Source: Stigonema ocellatum SAG 48.90 = DSM 106950
Lineage (GTDB): Bacteria; Cyanobacteriota; Cyanobacteriia; Cyanobacteriales; Nostocaceae
Direction: 5' to 3'
DNA length: 64,000 nucleotides
NCBI GenBank assembly: GCA_016903675.1
Contig: JADQBA010000014.1
Span: forward strand, 46,525 to 110,524
In this document: positions 16,433 through 24,783 of the stretch, in pieces
Position numbering within the stretch: position 1 is the first letter of the stretch
How the letters are laid out: every line of letters begins with the position of its first letter
Notes under the pieces: model-generated
Told to the model about the DNA's origin: nothing
Seen by the model: the letters and a program-made list of their open reading frames with translations, nothing else
Databases searched by the model: none
Program-made: the position numbers and the translations under genes

Positions 16433-17005
16433 GTGCTGCTTTGTATCCTGGAGCTTGCTTACCTAACTTTAATTGTAGTAAAACTTGGTCACGTAAAGTT
16501 TCAAGTGTTACTAGTAGATGGCGACTTAAACCGCAGCGCACTTTTATGGGCAAGCAGGGGTAATCTGCCCATAAAAGTCGTTGATGAAAAGCTTGGGGTA
16601 CGCTATGCCAAAGAGTATGAGCATATTGTTATTGACACTCCAGCTAGACCCGACCCGGAGGATTTAAAGACAATTGCTCAGGGGTATGATTTACTCGTGC
16701 TTCCTACTAGTCCTGATGCACTGGCTTTAGGTGCCACACTCCAAATGGTGGATGTGCTTCGTTCACTTCAGACCAACTACCGGATCTTACTGACTCTCAT
16801 CCCACCACCGCCAAACAAAGCAGGAGAAGAAGCGAAGGCATCTCTTACCAAAGCCGGTTTGCCTCTATTTAAAACTGGAATTCGACGGCTGGCTGTGTTT
16901 CAAAAGGCTGCTCTTGAAGGTGTCCCAGTCAATGCAGTTAAAGACCCCTATGCCTCCGCAGCATGGCGGTGTTACGCCCAGGTGGGCAAGGAAATTCTTC
17001 CATGA
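16433..17005 (+). pseudogene. ParA-family partition ATPase lacking its Walker A
   Basis: ParA similarity begins only at about 16503 (VLLVDGDLNRSALLWASRG) and continues through HIVIDTPARPD and DLLVLPTSPDALALG to the end. The deviant P-loop (KGGVGKTT) and the first beta strand are missing, replaced by unrelated sequence, so ATP binding should be lost. The stop overlaps the start of the ribbon-helix-helix gene (ATGA), the classic plasmid parA/parB-like layout. An intact N-terminus elsewhere cannot be excluded. Confidence 0.65.
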
Positions 17006-17259
17006 ACAAAAAGAAAGATGGTAGCCGCTTTGATGACCTCATCGGTGCAGTGCGCAGTCGCACACAAGAGGAGATACCACAACCAACTGAAAGCAAACCC
17101 GTCCGTAAAACCAAAAGCACCGACCCAGACTACACTCGTACAACTGTTTATCTGCCTAAGCAACTACACAGAAAATTAAAAGCAGCAGCAGTTGATGAAG
17201 ACCGGGAGATGAGCGAAATTATTGAGGAATTGGTCTCTCAGTGGCTAAAGTCTCGGTAA
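17002..17259 (+). CDS. Ribbon-helix-helix DNA-binding protein (partition partner)
   Basis: 85 residues. The N-terminal half is basic and disordered; the C-terminal half is a MetJ/Arc/CopG-type ribbon-helix-helix: a beta strand TRTTVYLPKQLHRKLKAAA then DREMSEIIEELVSQWL. Such proteins act as ParB-like centromere binders and autorepressors next to ParA. The start overlaps the parA stop by 4 bp. Two perfect palindromes centred on CATCTAGATG lie 6 bp downstream and are attractive binding sites. Likely a plasmid-derived segregation module. Confidence 0.75.
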   Translation: MNKKKDGSRFDDLIGAVRSRTQEEIPQPTESKPVRKTKSTDPDYTRTTVYLPKQLHRKLKAAAVDEDREMSEIIEELVSQWLKSR

Positions 17260-17264
17260 AATCA

Positions 17265-17310
17265 TTAAGCATCTAGATGCTTAAACATTTAAACATCTAG
17301 ATGTTTAAAT
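17265..17310. promoter_or_regulatory. Twin palindromic sites, candidate parS/operator
   Basis: A perfect 20-bp palindrome (17265-17284) and a perfect 24-bp palindrome (17287-17310) share the core CATCTAGATG. Their centres are 24 bp apart, just over two helical turns. They start 6 bp after the ribbon-helix-helix gene. Confidence 0.55.
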
Positions 17311-17521
17311 CCTAACTGTGCGAGAGATTTAAAAAATAAAAATGCAGTTACTTACCAAAAAGCCTTGTGACGGCTGATAGCGAAAGGAAATTTCGCTACA
17401 AGAATCTAGTAAAATTACTAGTTTTCAATTTTACGAATAATGAGTACAACTGTTATACACAAATATTTTTCTACCACTTGGGCATACTAACTTCAAGATA
17501 CATTATAAATTTACACTAATT

Positions 17522-18340
17522 ATGAATGCTGAAGAACTTCTAAGACGGTATGCAGCAGGTGAACGGAATTTTAGTGGTTTAAGTGATGACATTGACTTGA
17601 GTGGAGTCGTCTTGACAGGAGTTAACCTAAGTGAAGCTAACCTTAATTGTGTTGGTATGAGTGGAGCTAACTTGAGTGAAGCTAACCTAAGAAAATCAGA
17701 TTTGAGCGATATCGACTTAACCGGAGCTAACTTGAACGGTGCTAACCTGTGTGAGGCTAATCTGAACTATGCTTATCTCAGTACAGCTAAATTTAAAGCA
17801 GCTGACCTGAGTGATGCGAATCTCGAAAATGCCGATCTTACAGGAGCCGATCTTAGTCAAGCAAACTTGTGTAACGCTAACTTAAATAGTGCTCATCTAG
17901 AGTCGGCTGATTTCAGAGGTGCAGACCTTAGAGGTGCAGACCTAGAGAGTATTCGCTATGATGAGTCCACTCAGTTTCCTGAAGGGTTTAATCCTTCCTC
18001 ATATAAAGGATTCTGGCTTGGCAATGATACTTTCATCAAATGTGACCAGTTAACTAATGTACAGATTGCAAAAAGCTGGGACAAGTTTTCAGATGCTATT
18101 AGGGATATGGGTTATGTTGAGGAAATTGAGGAAATTTTAGAGAGTGGTTATCGTGGGTGCTACTCATTTAGGGATGTGCCAATCAAATTATCAGATTTGA
18201 TCGGTTTGGACTGGGATAGCATGGAAATTAATGGTACAGGTATCTATGAAAAATTAGCCTTCAGCCGAAATATTATGTACCAGTTAGAAGATGCTATCTA
18301 CACTAGAGAAGTAGAGCTTATCCTATTCTTATATACTTAA
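17522..18340 (+). CDS. Pentapeptide repeat protein
   Basis: 272 residues. From about residue 23 to 145 the sequence runs in A(D/N)LxX pentads (LSEANLNCVGMSGANLSEANL and so on), which fold as a right-handed quadrilateral beta helix. The C-terminal 125 residues are not repetitive (KSWDKFSDAIRDMGYVEEIEEILESG) and match no family I recognise. Pentapeptide proteins are numerous in cyanobacteria and mostly of unknown role; some mimic DNA and protect gyrase. Single gene, with repeats on both sides. Confidence 0.85.
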   Translation: MNAEELLRRYAAGERNFSGLSDDIDLSGVVLTGVNLSEANLNCVGMSGANLSEANLRKSDLSDIDLTGANLNGANLCEANLNYAYLSTAKFKAADLSDANLENADLTGADLSQANLCNANLNSAHLESADFRGADLRGADLESIRYDESTQFPEGFNPSSYKGFWLGNDTFIKCDQLTNVQIAKSWDKFSDAIRDMGYVEEIEEILESGYRGCYSFRDVPIKLSDLIGLDWDSMEINGTGIYEKLAFSRNIMYQLEDAIYTREVELILFLYT

Positions 18341-18781
18341 ACATTTACTTTTTTCTGCTTGCAGTAAGCGCTTAAGCGCTTACTACGAATCAAACTAAAG
18401 AGAATTACTACCGCGTTAATAATGGATTCGAGGGCTTAGATACCTGATTATATGCTGTAGCGCGATCGCAAAAGTTAATGATGAGTAAACGTTTCTGCTA
18501 TTTCGTGGAATAGGCGGCTCAAAGCATTAATCTCTTGTGGTTTTGAGTATCGCGTCACGGCCAATAACAGCTAGTAGGGGTAGATGAGCGCGAGCTTGTT
18601 ACCAGGGGCAATTAGTATGAAACCTTAGTGTGTAGTATGCCAGAACATGGCTAAAACCTTTATTCTTTCGTTCCACCTTGTGGTGACTTTGGGTAGATGA
18701 GCGCGAACTATATCTAGATGATTTAATAGAAACCGATAACAAAAAAGCATACACAGCAATATTTTTAGAAAAGTCAATCGA
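18341..18781. other. Gene-free gap with a 22-bp palindrome and a repeat
   Basis: A perfect 22-bp palindrome (core AAGCGCTTAAGCGCTT) lies at 18363-18384, 23 bp after the pentapeptide gene; with no T run it is not a standard terminator. Direct repeat copy B follows at 18576-18740. No coding region seen. Confidence 0.6.
18576..18740 (+). repeat. 165-bp direct repeat, copy B
   Basis: Same orientation as copy A at 12945-13108, by eye close to 90 percent identical. It contains a detached piece of the ImmA/IrrE gene's 3' end. The two copies bracket 5.5 kb with the dead integrase, Fic, the NB-ARC and IS remnants, parA/RHH and the pentapeptide gene. Confidence 0.85.
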
Positions 18782-19486
18782 TTAAATAGCTTTTAAAGAA
18801 TAATTTTTAAGTTTTGCGTAATACTTCAAAGTCGCTCTAGAAATGGGCAACTTCTGTTTGCTCAAAAAATCATGATAATCATGATGAATATAGCCTTGAA
18901 TAACTATCAAGTTATCAATATCTATTGCTTTGGATGGATCTTCTGATTTACCTTCAATATGGTGAACATGCTTTTCATCGTTATTCATGAATGGTAGTTC
19001 GCACAATTGGCAGAATTTATGCGCACGCTTCAACGAAGCAAACGCTGAAGATCTTTTAACTTCTTGTTGCTTTGCTTGAATGTCAGCATTCAGCTTGATT
19101 TGTGGATGTTTAGCAATAATATATGCCAGTAAAGCCAAGCTAGCACGATATTCACCAGCTTTTTTGGGATTATCTTTAGCCAATACTTCAAGCAAGTTGT
19201 AGATTCCTACTGGCTGAATTGCGGAAGATACTCCAAACTTTTCAAATTTAATTTTGTCTTTTACTAAAAAATTTTTAACTACATCTTGGTAGTTATTAAT
19301 AATTGCTTTTGCTTTTTCTCTGCTGTTAGTCAAGAAAACACCATGTAATTCATCTAAAGGAATAAATGCAGATCCATCTACGACGATGAGTCGGCGATTT
19401 AAATTATTGAACTTGGAAACTTGACCTTGAGTCAAAGTAGTCTCCAGTACCAACTTCCCCCCATCTTCTAGTTTAATCTCATGCAT
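18782..19486 (-). CDS. HNH nuclease-like protein
   Basis: 234 residues. The C-terminal third has an HNH layout: CQLCELPF (first zinc knuckle), then HVHHIEGKSED, DIDNLIVIQ and YIHHDYHDF, giving His-Asn-His candidates. The N-terminal 150 residues (KLEDGGKLVLETTLTQGQVS, then a helical region) are unrecognised. It begins 2 bp after the stop of the J-domain gene, so the two form an operon. Possibly a nuclease toxin, a phage-type nuclease or a defence effector; no experiment-based name fits. Confidence 0.65.
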   Translation of the reverse strand: MHEIKLEDGGKLVLETTLTQGQVSKFNNLNRRLIVVDGSAFIPLDELHGVFLTNSREKAKAIINNYQDVVKNFLVKDKIKFEKFGVSSAIQPVGIYNLLEVLAKDNPKKAGEYRASLALLAYIIAKHPQIKLNADIQAKQQEVKRSSAFASLKRAHKFCQLCELPFMNNDEKHVHHIEGKSEDPSKAIDIDNLIVIQGYIHHDYHDFLSKQKLPISRATLKYYAKLKNYSLKAI

Positions 19487-19488
19487 GA

Positions 19489-19941
19489 CTACTTGCCCAC
19501 ACCATCATTGAGTTCGACCAACGTCATGACTTGTTCATAAAGCTTATTTAAATTAGCCATCTGCATAGGAGTGCCACCATTATCGGGATGGTATTTCCAA
19601 GCTAATTCTTTGTAAAATGTCTTAGCAGCAGATTCTAGTTTTGTAGCATCTTCTGGTAAATTAAAGTCTGGAAACCGAGAGCGCTCAAAGTTATTGTCAA
19701 GCAACCAAAACCCAACTTCATCGAATTCCTTGGTTTTAGCTACTGAGTTTTTTAGTATGGATATTTCTTGAGCCAATTCTTGATTAGCTTTGAGTAAAGC
19801 CAATACCTGTGCCGCTAACTGTTCATATGTTGGTTGAGCAAGTTTTTTGGCTAACTCTTCCCAGCTTCGCGCTTTCAGTCCGAGTGCTGATTTTGCTGAC
19901 TTGAAAGTTTTATATTGCTTTTTTAAGTCTGCTGCTGACAT
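19489..19941 (-). CDS. Protein with a C-terminal J-domain-like segment
   Basis: 150 residues. Residues about 105-145 carry the J-domain HPD signature (FYKELAWKYHPDNGGTPMQM, then NLNKLYEQV), so it should recruit an Hsp70 such as DnaK. A coiled coil (about 30-70, ALLKANQELAQEISILKN) precedes it; there is no G/F or zinc-finger region, unlike canonical DnaJ. It lies immediately upstream of the HNH gene, and the two starts and stops are 2 bp apart. Confidence 0.7.
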   Translation of the reverse strand: MSAADLKKQYKTFKSAKSALGLKARSWEELAKKLAQPTYEQLAAQVLALLKANQELAQEISILKNSVAKTKEFDEVGFWLLDNNFERSRFPDFNLPEDATKLESAAKTFYKELAWKYHPDNGGTPMQMANLNKLYEQVMTLVELNDGVGK

Positions 19942-20096
19942 TTAATTTATATAAAAATGCATTTGGCGTTATATTAACACCATTTTGTTCGCTTTGTCAG
20001 CGCTCGCCCATCACCTCCACACCCAGCCACCCTACCGCACGTCAGTAGAGTTGCAGTAGGATTTGCTGATCAAATCAAAATCTTCTTCATTACACC

Positions 20097-20640
20097 TCAG
20101 AAAGTCAAGGTAGATACTGCCGACTCCAAATCCTCATCCAGCACATCTAAATATTTCTGAAGTGCCCCTAATGTTTTGTGCCCAGAAATTTTCTGAATAA
20201 CTTTCAACGGCACACCTGACATGTGCATCAAGGTTCACGCAGGTACGGCGAAAACTGTGAGTACTAGCAAACTCAATGCCCAATTCCAGAAAAGCAGCAC
20301 GAAGAATCTTGTCTGCTGAGTCGGGGTGAATATGCCCTAACCCATGCCGACCAGGAAACAGATAAACCTTAGATGAGGAGTAGTTTTCTAAAAGAGATCG
20401 CAGATCGGAACAAATAGGTACAGATCGAGTTTCTATTTTCCCCTTAGTGGTGTTCTTGCGAATTGTAATCCGGGGTCTGATACTGCCATCTATACTGTAT
20501 ACATCTTTAGTGTGGAGAGCGCAAGCCTCGGCTATGCGTGTACCAGTGTAGAGGCAGATGCCGAATAAGGCGCGATCGCGTTGTGTTTTCAGTCCCGTGG
20601 TGAATAGCCGGGAAATCTCGTGTGGTGGTCACTTTTAGAG
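20097..20640 (-). pseudogene. Second tyrosine recombinase, frameshifted
   Basis: Minus-strand reading gives LYTGTRIAEACALHTKDVYS (catalytic Arg), FASTHSFRRT (His-x-x-Arg), and in another frame SGHKTLGALQKYLDVLDEDL (His and Tyr), ending at a stop at 20097. A frameshift near 20235 separates the two parts, and no start or N-terminal domain is evident beyond about 20640. The gap 19942-20096 holds nothing. Confidence 0.7.
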
Positions 20641-20747
20641 GCATTCAGCCCCAAGAGGCGATCAAACAAATAAAAGTCAGCAAAAACAACGGAAAAATGC
20701 TGTCTATCCACTGGTCGTTGCGCGAAGCCACATAAAATCACACGGAA

Positions 20748-21389
20748 TCAGTCATTATAAGGTTGTGGGTCGAGAATCTCTATATCCCCAGGCGATATTT
20801 GCCTAACTCCACCAGTAGGATATAAGTCTTCTGAATTAAGAATTTCCACAATTATTTTAGAACCCTTACTACCCAATTGATATCCACCAAAAACTGCAAA
20901 TTCACCTGTACTTTTGATTCTTAAAATTAACTTGTAAACTTGCCCTGAAGGGTTAACAGCTTTGTACTCTCCACCTAACATCTGTTTCTCCTTATTCAAA
21001 AGATTTTTCAGCAATCTTGCAGCCTGTTCATGACCTTTTGGTAGGAATTTGGGCAACCAGTATGAAGCCTTAGCTACTTGCTGAGGCTGTTCTGATAATT
21101 TGTTAGATAGAATGGCTATGACTTGCCGGAAGCCAAGACGCGGGAGTAAATACTTTAGCCAAATTTCTATTTCACTCGCATTTGCTTTCTCTAGTCCTCG
21201 CTCTAGAAGAAGCTCAAAGTATTTTTTGTTCTTCAGTACTGCATTAGCCAACTTTAAACCAATCACAGAATCTCGATCTAAAAGGGCGTTTATCTCATCA
21301 AACTGATCTGACTCCGGTAAACTCATCAGCCTCCGTTGTAACGCCTTATGGTCTTCAAAATCTTTATCAGTAATAAATTGGCTAGTCAT
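20748..21389 (-). CDS. Hypothetical protein
   Basis: 213 residues, soluble, mostly helical with a basic middle; the C-terminal 70 residues look beta-rich (YKLILRIKSTGEFAVFGGYQ). No motif, signal peptide or membrane segment. Its start codon at 21389 is preceded by an AT-rich leader. No family recognised; neighbours are a dead integrase and an AbiEi gene. Confidence 0.55.
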   Translation of the reverse strand: MTSQFITDKDFEDHKALQRRLMSLPESDQFDEINALLDRDSVIGLKLANAVLKNKKYFELLLERGLEKANASEIEIWLKYLLPRLGFRQVIAILSNKLSEQPQQVAKASYWLPKFLPKGHEQAARLLKNLLNKEKQMLGGEYKAVNPSGQVYKLILRIKSTGEFAVFGGYQLGSKGSKIIVEILNSEDLYPTGGVRQISPGDIEILDPQPYND

Positions 21390-21740
21390 ATTATCTTTCC
21401 TATTAATATCTTATGACGTTTTTCATCTGAGTTAAGTAGACCCTGATGTCACCAAATGTAATCTTCTATCTTAGCGGAGGCTGTTCTGTCTTAATCATTA
21501 TCAGGGTTTGAAATTACACTGATTAGGCTTTTGAATTGACCCGGCTCAAAAAGTTCTTCTGGTAAACCTGCGTTGCTCATAAACTCAGGGGTTGGTCGAT
21601 AATGTCCAGATTCATTAGTCCACTTGCGGAGAATGCCCCTTTTAGTGCGTCCTGAAAATTATTGTGTTAAAGTGTCGGTAGATATATACAATTACCAACA
21701 TCTTATCTGATAGTTGAAAAAATAGAAGCTAAACCAACAG
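21390..21740. other. Divergent gap, no gene seen
   Basis: 351 bp between the hypothetical gene and abiEi. A stretch near 21530-21650 reads on the minus strand like eroded protein. It presumably holds the abiEi promoter; no operator identified. Confidence 0.4.
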
Positions 21741-22349
21741 ATGGTTCAGAGTATGACAAAAATGCAGCAAGTATTGGAACTAGCTCATGATGTAGGTGCG
21801 ATCCGTGCCAAAGATGTAGAAGCAAAAGGAATTCATCGAGACTATCTCAAACGTCTTGAGCAACAAGGACTACTCATTCGTTCTGCTCGCGGTATTTATA
21901 CTTCAACTCTTGCGGAAATTACAGAAAATCATAGTCTTGTTGAGGCTGTCAAACGGGTTCCTCATGGTATAGTCTGTTTGCTTTCTGCCCTTAGCTTTTA
22001 TGAACTGACAACCCAAGCCCCCTTTAAGGTATGGCTCACTATACCTCAAAAAGCTCGTGCGCCTAAAGAAGATATTCTTCCTCTGCGAATTGTTTATATG
22101 TCGGGTAAAGCTCTAGAATCCGGCATTGAAGAGCGTGAAATTGAAGGAGTGCCTGTTCCGGTTTATTCTCCTGCCAAAACTGTTGTAGATTGTTTTAAGT
22201 TTCGCAACAAAATTGGTCTTGATGTTGCTTTGGAAGCACTGCGAGATTCTTTGAAACAAAGGCGCTGCACCATAGACGAAATTTGGCATTATGCTAAGAT
22301 TTGCCGGATGCAGAACGTGATGCGACCCTATCTTGAATCACTTGGATGA
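21741..22349 (+). CDS. AbiEi-type antitoxin/regulator
   Basis: 202 residues (179-199 if the ATG at 21753 is used). An N-terminal winged helix (LELAHDVGAIRAKDVEAKGI, then YLKRLEQQGLLIRSARGIY) and the central VCLLSALSFYELTTQ and YSPAKTVVDCFKFRNKIG are hallmarks of AbiEi, the antitoxin of type IV toxin-antitoxin systems that also represses its operon. The usual partner, the nucleotidyltransferase AbiEii, does not follow; 33 bp downstream is a Uma2 gene instead. It may be an orphan antitoxin. Confidence 0.85.
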   Translation: MVQSMTKMQQVLELAHDVGAIRAKDVEAKGIHRDYLKRLEQQGLLIRSARGIYTSTLAEITENHSLVEAVKRVPHGIVCLLSALSFYELTTQAPFKVWLTIPQKARAPKEDILPLRIVYMSGKALESGIEEREIEGVPVPVYSPAKTVVDCFKFRNKIGLDVALEALRDSLKQRRCTIDEIWHYAKICRMQNVMRPYLESLG

Positions 22350-22382
22350 GTAAAAAACAGCACCCTCACCTATTTAAATCAA

Positions 22383-23006
22383 ATGACACAAGCTTTATCT
22401 AAACCAGTAACCATTGAAGAATTCGCTGCATGGTATCCCGTAAATTCAGAACGTAGCTATGAACTACATAACGGAGTAATCGTTCAAATGCCTTTACCAA
22501 TTGGTGAACATGAAGAGGTGGTTGGTTTTTTGGTAGAAGAAATTGTAGCAGAATACCGACGCGTAAAGCTTCCGTACTTTATCCCCAAAACGGTTTTCGT
22601 TCAACCGCCTCTAAGCGAATCAGCTTATTCACCAGACATTTTGATACTAAATCGACCTAGCTTAGTAAATGAACCTATTTGGAAAAAGGAATCGATTATT
22701 ACTTTAGTTGAGTCTATACCTTTAGTGGTTGAAGTAGTAAGTACTAATTGGCGTGATGATTATCACAAAAAATATGCCGACTATGAAGAAATGGGAATAC
22801 CAGAATACTGGATTGTTGATTATGCTGCTAATGGTGGTAGAGAGTTTATAGGTAAGCCTAAACAACCTACTATTTTGATTTGCTTTTTAGATGAAAATGA
22901 GTATCGCGTTAGTAAATTTAGAGGAAACGACCGCATAGAATCACCAACATTCCCTGAGTTGAACTTGACCGCACAACAGATTTTTCAAGCTGGAAATAAC
23001 GCATAA
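22383..23006 (+). CDS. Uma2 family (DUF820) putative nuclease
   Basis: 207 residues of the Uma2 fold, a PD-(D/E)xK-like family hugely expanded in cyanobacteria. Visible blocks: YELHNGVIVQMPLP, YSPDILIL (catalytic Asp), LVVEVVSTNWRDDYHKKYADYEEMGIPEYWIVD (Glu and Lys of the site). Substrate and role are unknown for the family. It sits 33 bp after abiEi in the same direction and could be co-transcribed. Confidence 0.88.
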   Translation: MTQALSKPVTIEEFAAWYPVNSERSYELHNGVIVQMPLPIGEHEEVVGFLVEEIVAEYRRVKLPYFIPKTVFVQPPLSESAYSPDILILNRPSLVNEPIWKKESIITLVESIPLVVEVVSTNWRDDYHKKYADYEEMGIPEYWIVDYAANGGREFIGKPKQPTILICFLDENEYRVSKFRGNDRIESPTFPELNLTAQQIFQAGNNA

Positions 23007-23039
23007 TGGAACCTCAAGGTTGGATTTTCGGTGACGAGA

Positions 23040-23236
23040 TACAGTCTTGTGGGAAATTATGAATTATGAATGATGAATTATAAAACTAATTTTTGGGGTT
23101 GCTGAATACAGGGCGTGAAAATTGTTTCGTTTGATTCCGAAACTCTGGTAAAACGCCCCGCGTTCTACACTTGGATTCATACGTCAAATCAGCAACGCCA
23201 ATTTTTTCATAATTCATAATTCATAATTCATAATTC
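23040..23236. repeat. AATTCAT heptamer repeats in inverted blocks
   Basis: ATTATGAATTATGAAT-type heptamers near 23046-23080 pair with CATAATTCATAATTCATAATTC at 23209-23236, so transcripts could fold back. The block reaches the 3' end of the DUF924 gene. Confidence 0.75.
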
Positions 23237-23810
23237 AGAAAAATGACCCTATCTGCTTCAAGAACTCAATCTCCTCTGGAACTGAGGGTCGTCCCAAAAT
23301 GGCATTGCGATGGGGAAAGCGCCCAAAACGCTGAATCACCTCCATGTGACGAATTGCGTATTCAATACAACTAGCACTATCAGGGTGATTACTGAGTTGG
23401 CGAAATAGCTGCACGGCTTTTCGCTGATGCTCCAGATTTTCGCTGTGTTCAAAGGGCAAGTAGATAAACCAGCGTTGTACAGGTAGCAATTTTCGATCAT
23501 AACCTTGTGCAACAGCATGCTGCGCCGCTGAGAGTGCTTCCCAGTCAGTAGCGAAGGCTTCGGGAGTCCCGCGAAACATATTTCGAGGAAACTGATCCAG
23601 CAGCAGAATCAGTGCCAAACAGGTTTCGGGAAACTCTATCCAGTCGTCTAAGTATCCCGCCGCCGCCTTTTGGTAATGAGGCAGAAACAGAGCACGTATT
23701 TGTTCATCGAACTCGGGTTTTTTGGTAAACCAAAAAGCTCTTGGTTTGCCGTAACCCGGTTCTTCAGGACGGTCAAACCAAAAGTCTAAAATTTCTTTTG
23801 CTTGTAACAT
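23235..23810 (-). CDS. DUF924 family protein
   Basis: 191 residues. LDFWF at the start, then LALILLLDQFPRNMFRGTPEAFATD and WFIYLPFEHSENL are family hallmarks. The fold is an all-helical TPR-like bundle; function unknown. It is 5 bp downstream of the SRPBCC gene, so the two share a transcript. Confidence 0.9.
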   Translation of the reverse strand: MLQAKEILDFWFDRPEEPGYGKPRAFWFTKKPEFDEQIRALFLPHYQKAAAGYLDDWIEFPETCLALILLLDQFPRNMFRGTPEAFATDWEALSAAQHAVAQGYDRKLLPVQRWFIYLPFEHSENLEHQRKAVQLFRQLSNHPDSASCIEYAIRHMEVIQRFGRFPHRNAILGRPSVPEEIEFLKQIGSFF

Positions 23811-23815
23811 AGGTT

Positions 23816-24385
23816 TTAACCTTTACAAAGCACTTGCCGCATTTTGCGCATATTGGTAGGCAATTCAAAATTCATCGCTTGTTGAATGAAAATTGACGGT
23901 ATAGGGATAGTAGGAGTAGCTTGCACAGTATACGTAAGTAAAGTGCCACTACTATAATCTTTTAATTCTAAATTGGCATTAAAATCGTGAAAACTCCCTT
24001 TTTCCAACCGGAATTGAATTTTCTGCCCAAGTTCTTCCGCTACATTCAGGTAAATTTCTACTTGAGCCGTAAAAAATAAAAAGGCTTTTTGAGCAGCTTG
24101 ATACAGACGCTTGACCTCGCCTCGTTGCAAAACTTCACTTTTGGTAACATCGGGAAAATATTGTACCCAACGAGGGTAATCGGTTAGTTGCTGCCATACA
24201 TGCGATCGCACCAACGGCACATACATCCACGCAGTCACAGCACCACCCCAAGCAGTATACGGTTGCGGTTGCACCAAAATCTCACCCTGCATCAGCAAAC
24301 TTTGTTTTTCCTGACTCCAAACCATCTCTGATCCTGTGGAAACCGGGTCTAATATAGGATATACAAACATAATGATGTCACTCAC
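23816..24385 (-). CDS. SRPBCC/cyclase-like protein
   Basis: 189 residues (or 184 from the second Met). The C-terminal 150 residues fit the START/COQ10-like SRPBCC fold that binds hydrophobic ligands: VRSHVWQQLTDYPRWVQYFPDV and later RLEKGSFHDFNANLELKDY. Ligand unknown. First gene of a two-gene unit with DUF924. It is distant from the PKS locus, so a polyketide-cyclase role is not implied. Confidence 0.75.
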   Translation of the reverse strand: MSDIIMFVYPILDPVSTGSEMVWSQEKQSLLMQGEILVQPQPYTAWGGAVTAWMYVPLVRSHVWQQLTDYPRWVQYFPDVTKSEVLQRGEVKRLYQAAQKAFLFFTAQVEIYLNVAEELGQKIQFRLEKGSFHDFNANLELKDYSSGTLLTYTVQATPTIPIPSIFIQQAMNFELPTNMRKMRQVLCKG

Positions 24386-24588
24386 TCCTCAACACTTCGA
24401 CTTTAGGCGGAAAATATGAACCTACTCAATCTATTTCTAGCTCAATATCCAAATATTATCGAAACATCGATTTTCTGGTCATTATTCCCGAATTTTATCC
24501 AAAAGTATGTAATTTTTATGACTATGGTGATGGGCAACTAAAATAGGAATAAAGCGAGATTTGGTGGGTCAATTTTTGAGGACATCAC

Positions 24589-24783
24589 ATGAATTCTTCT
24601 AAATTAAACCGCACATTCACCCAGGCTTTCGGCATATTACTCGGTATTGCCATAGCCGTGTGGGTACTGAGAGGTCTTGGTATTTTAACCAACATTCCAG
24701 GAGGAGTGATTTTGCTATTGTTCCTAGGGGCGATCGCTATGGCAATTCTTAGTTATGTGCAAAAAACTTGGTGGCGTTTCTAA
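24589..24783 (+). CDS. Small two-helix membrane protein
   Basis: 64 residues with two hydrophobic segments, about 10-30 (ILLGIAIAVWVLRGLGIL) and 36-55 (GGVILLLFLGAIAMAILSYV), and a basic C-terminus. Plausible ribosome-binding purines (GAGGAC) lie about 10 bases upstream. No family recognised, but similar short proteins are common in Nostocales. Confidence 0.6.
   Translation: MNSSKLNRTFTQAFGILLGIAIAVWVLRGLGILTNIPGGVILLLFLGAIAMAILSYVQKTWWRF

Noticed and set aside
16335..16553. Minus-strand gene of 72 residues (LETLRDQVLLQLKLGKQAPG)
   Set aside because: Half of it is antisense to the ParA remnant; the other part matches nothing I know, so at most a fragment.
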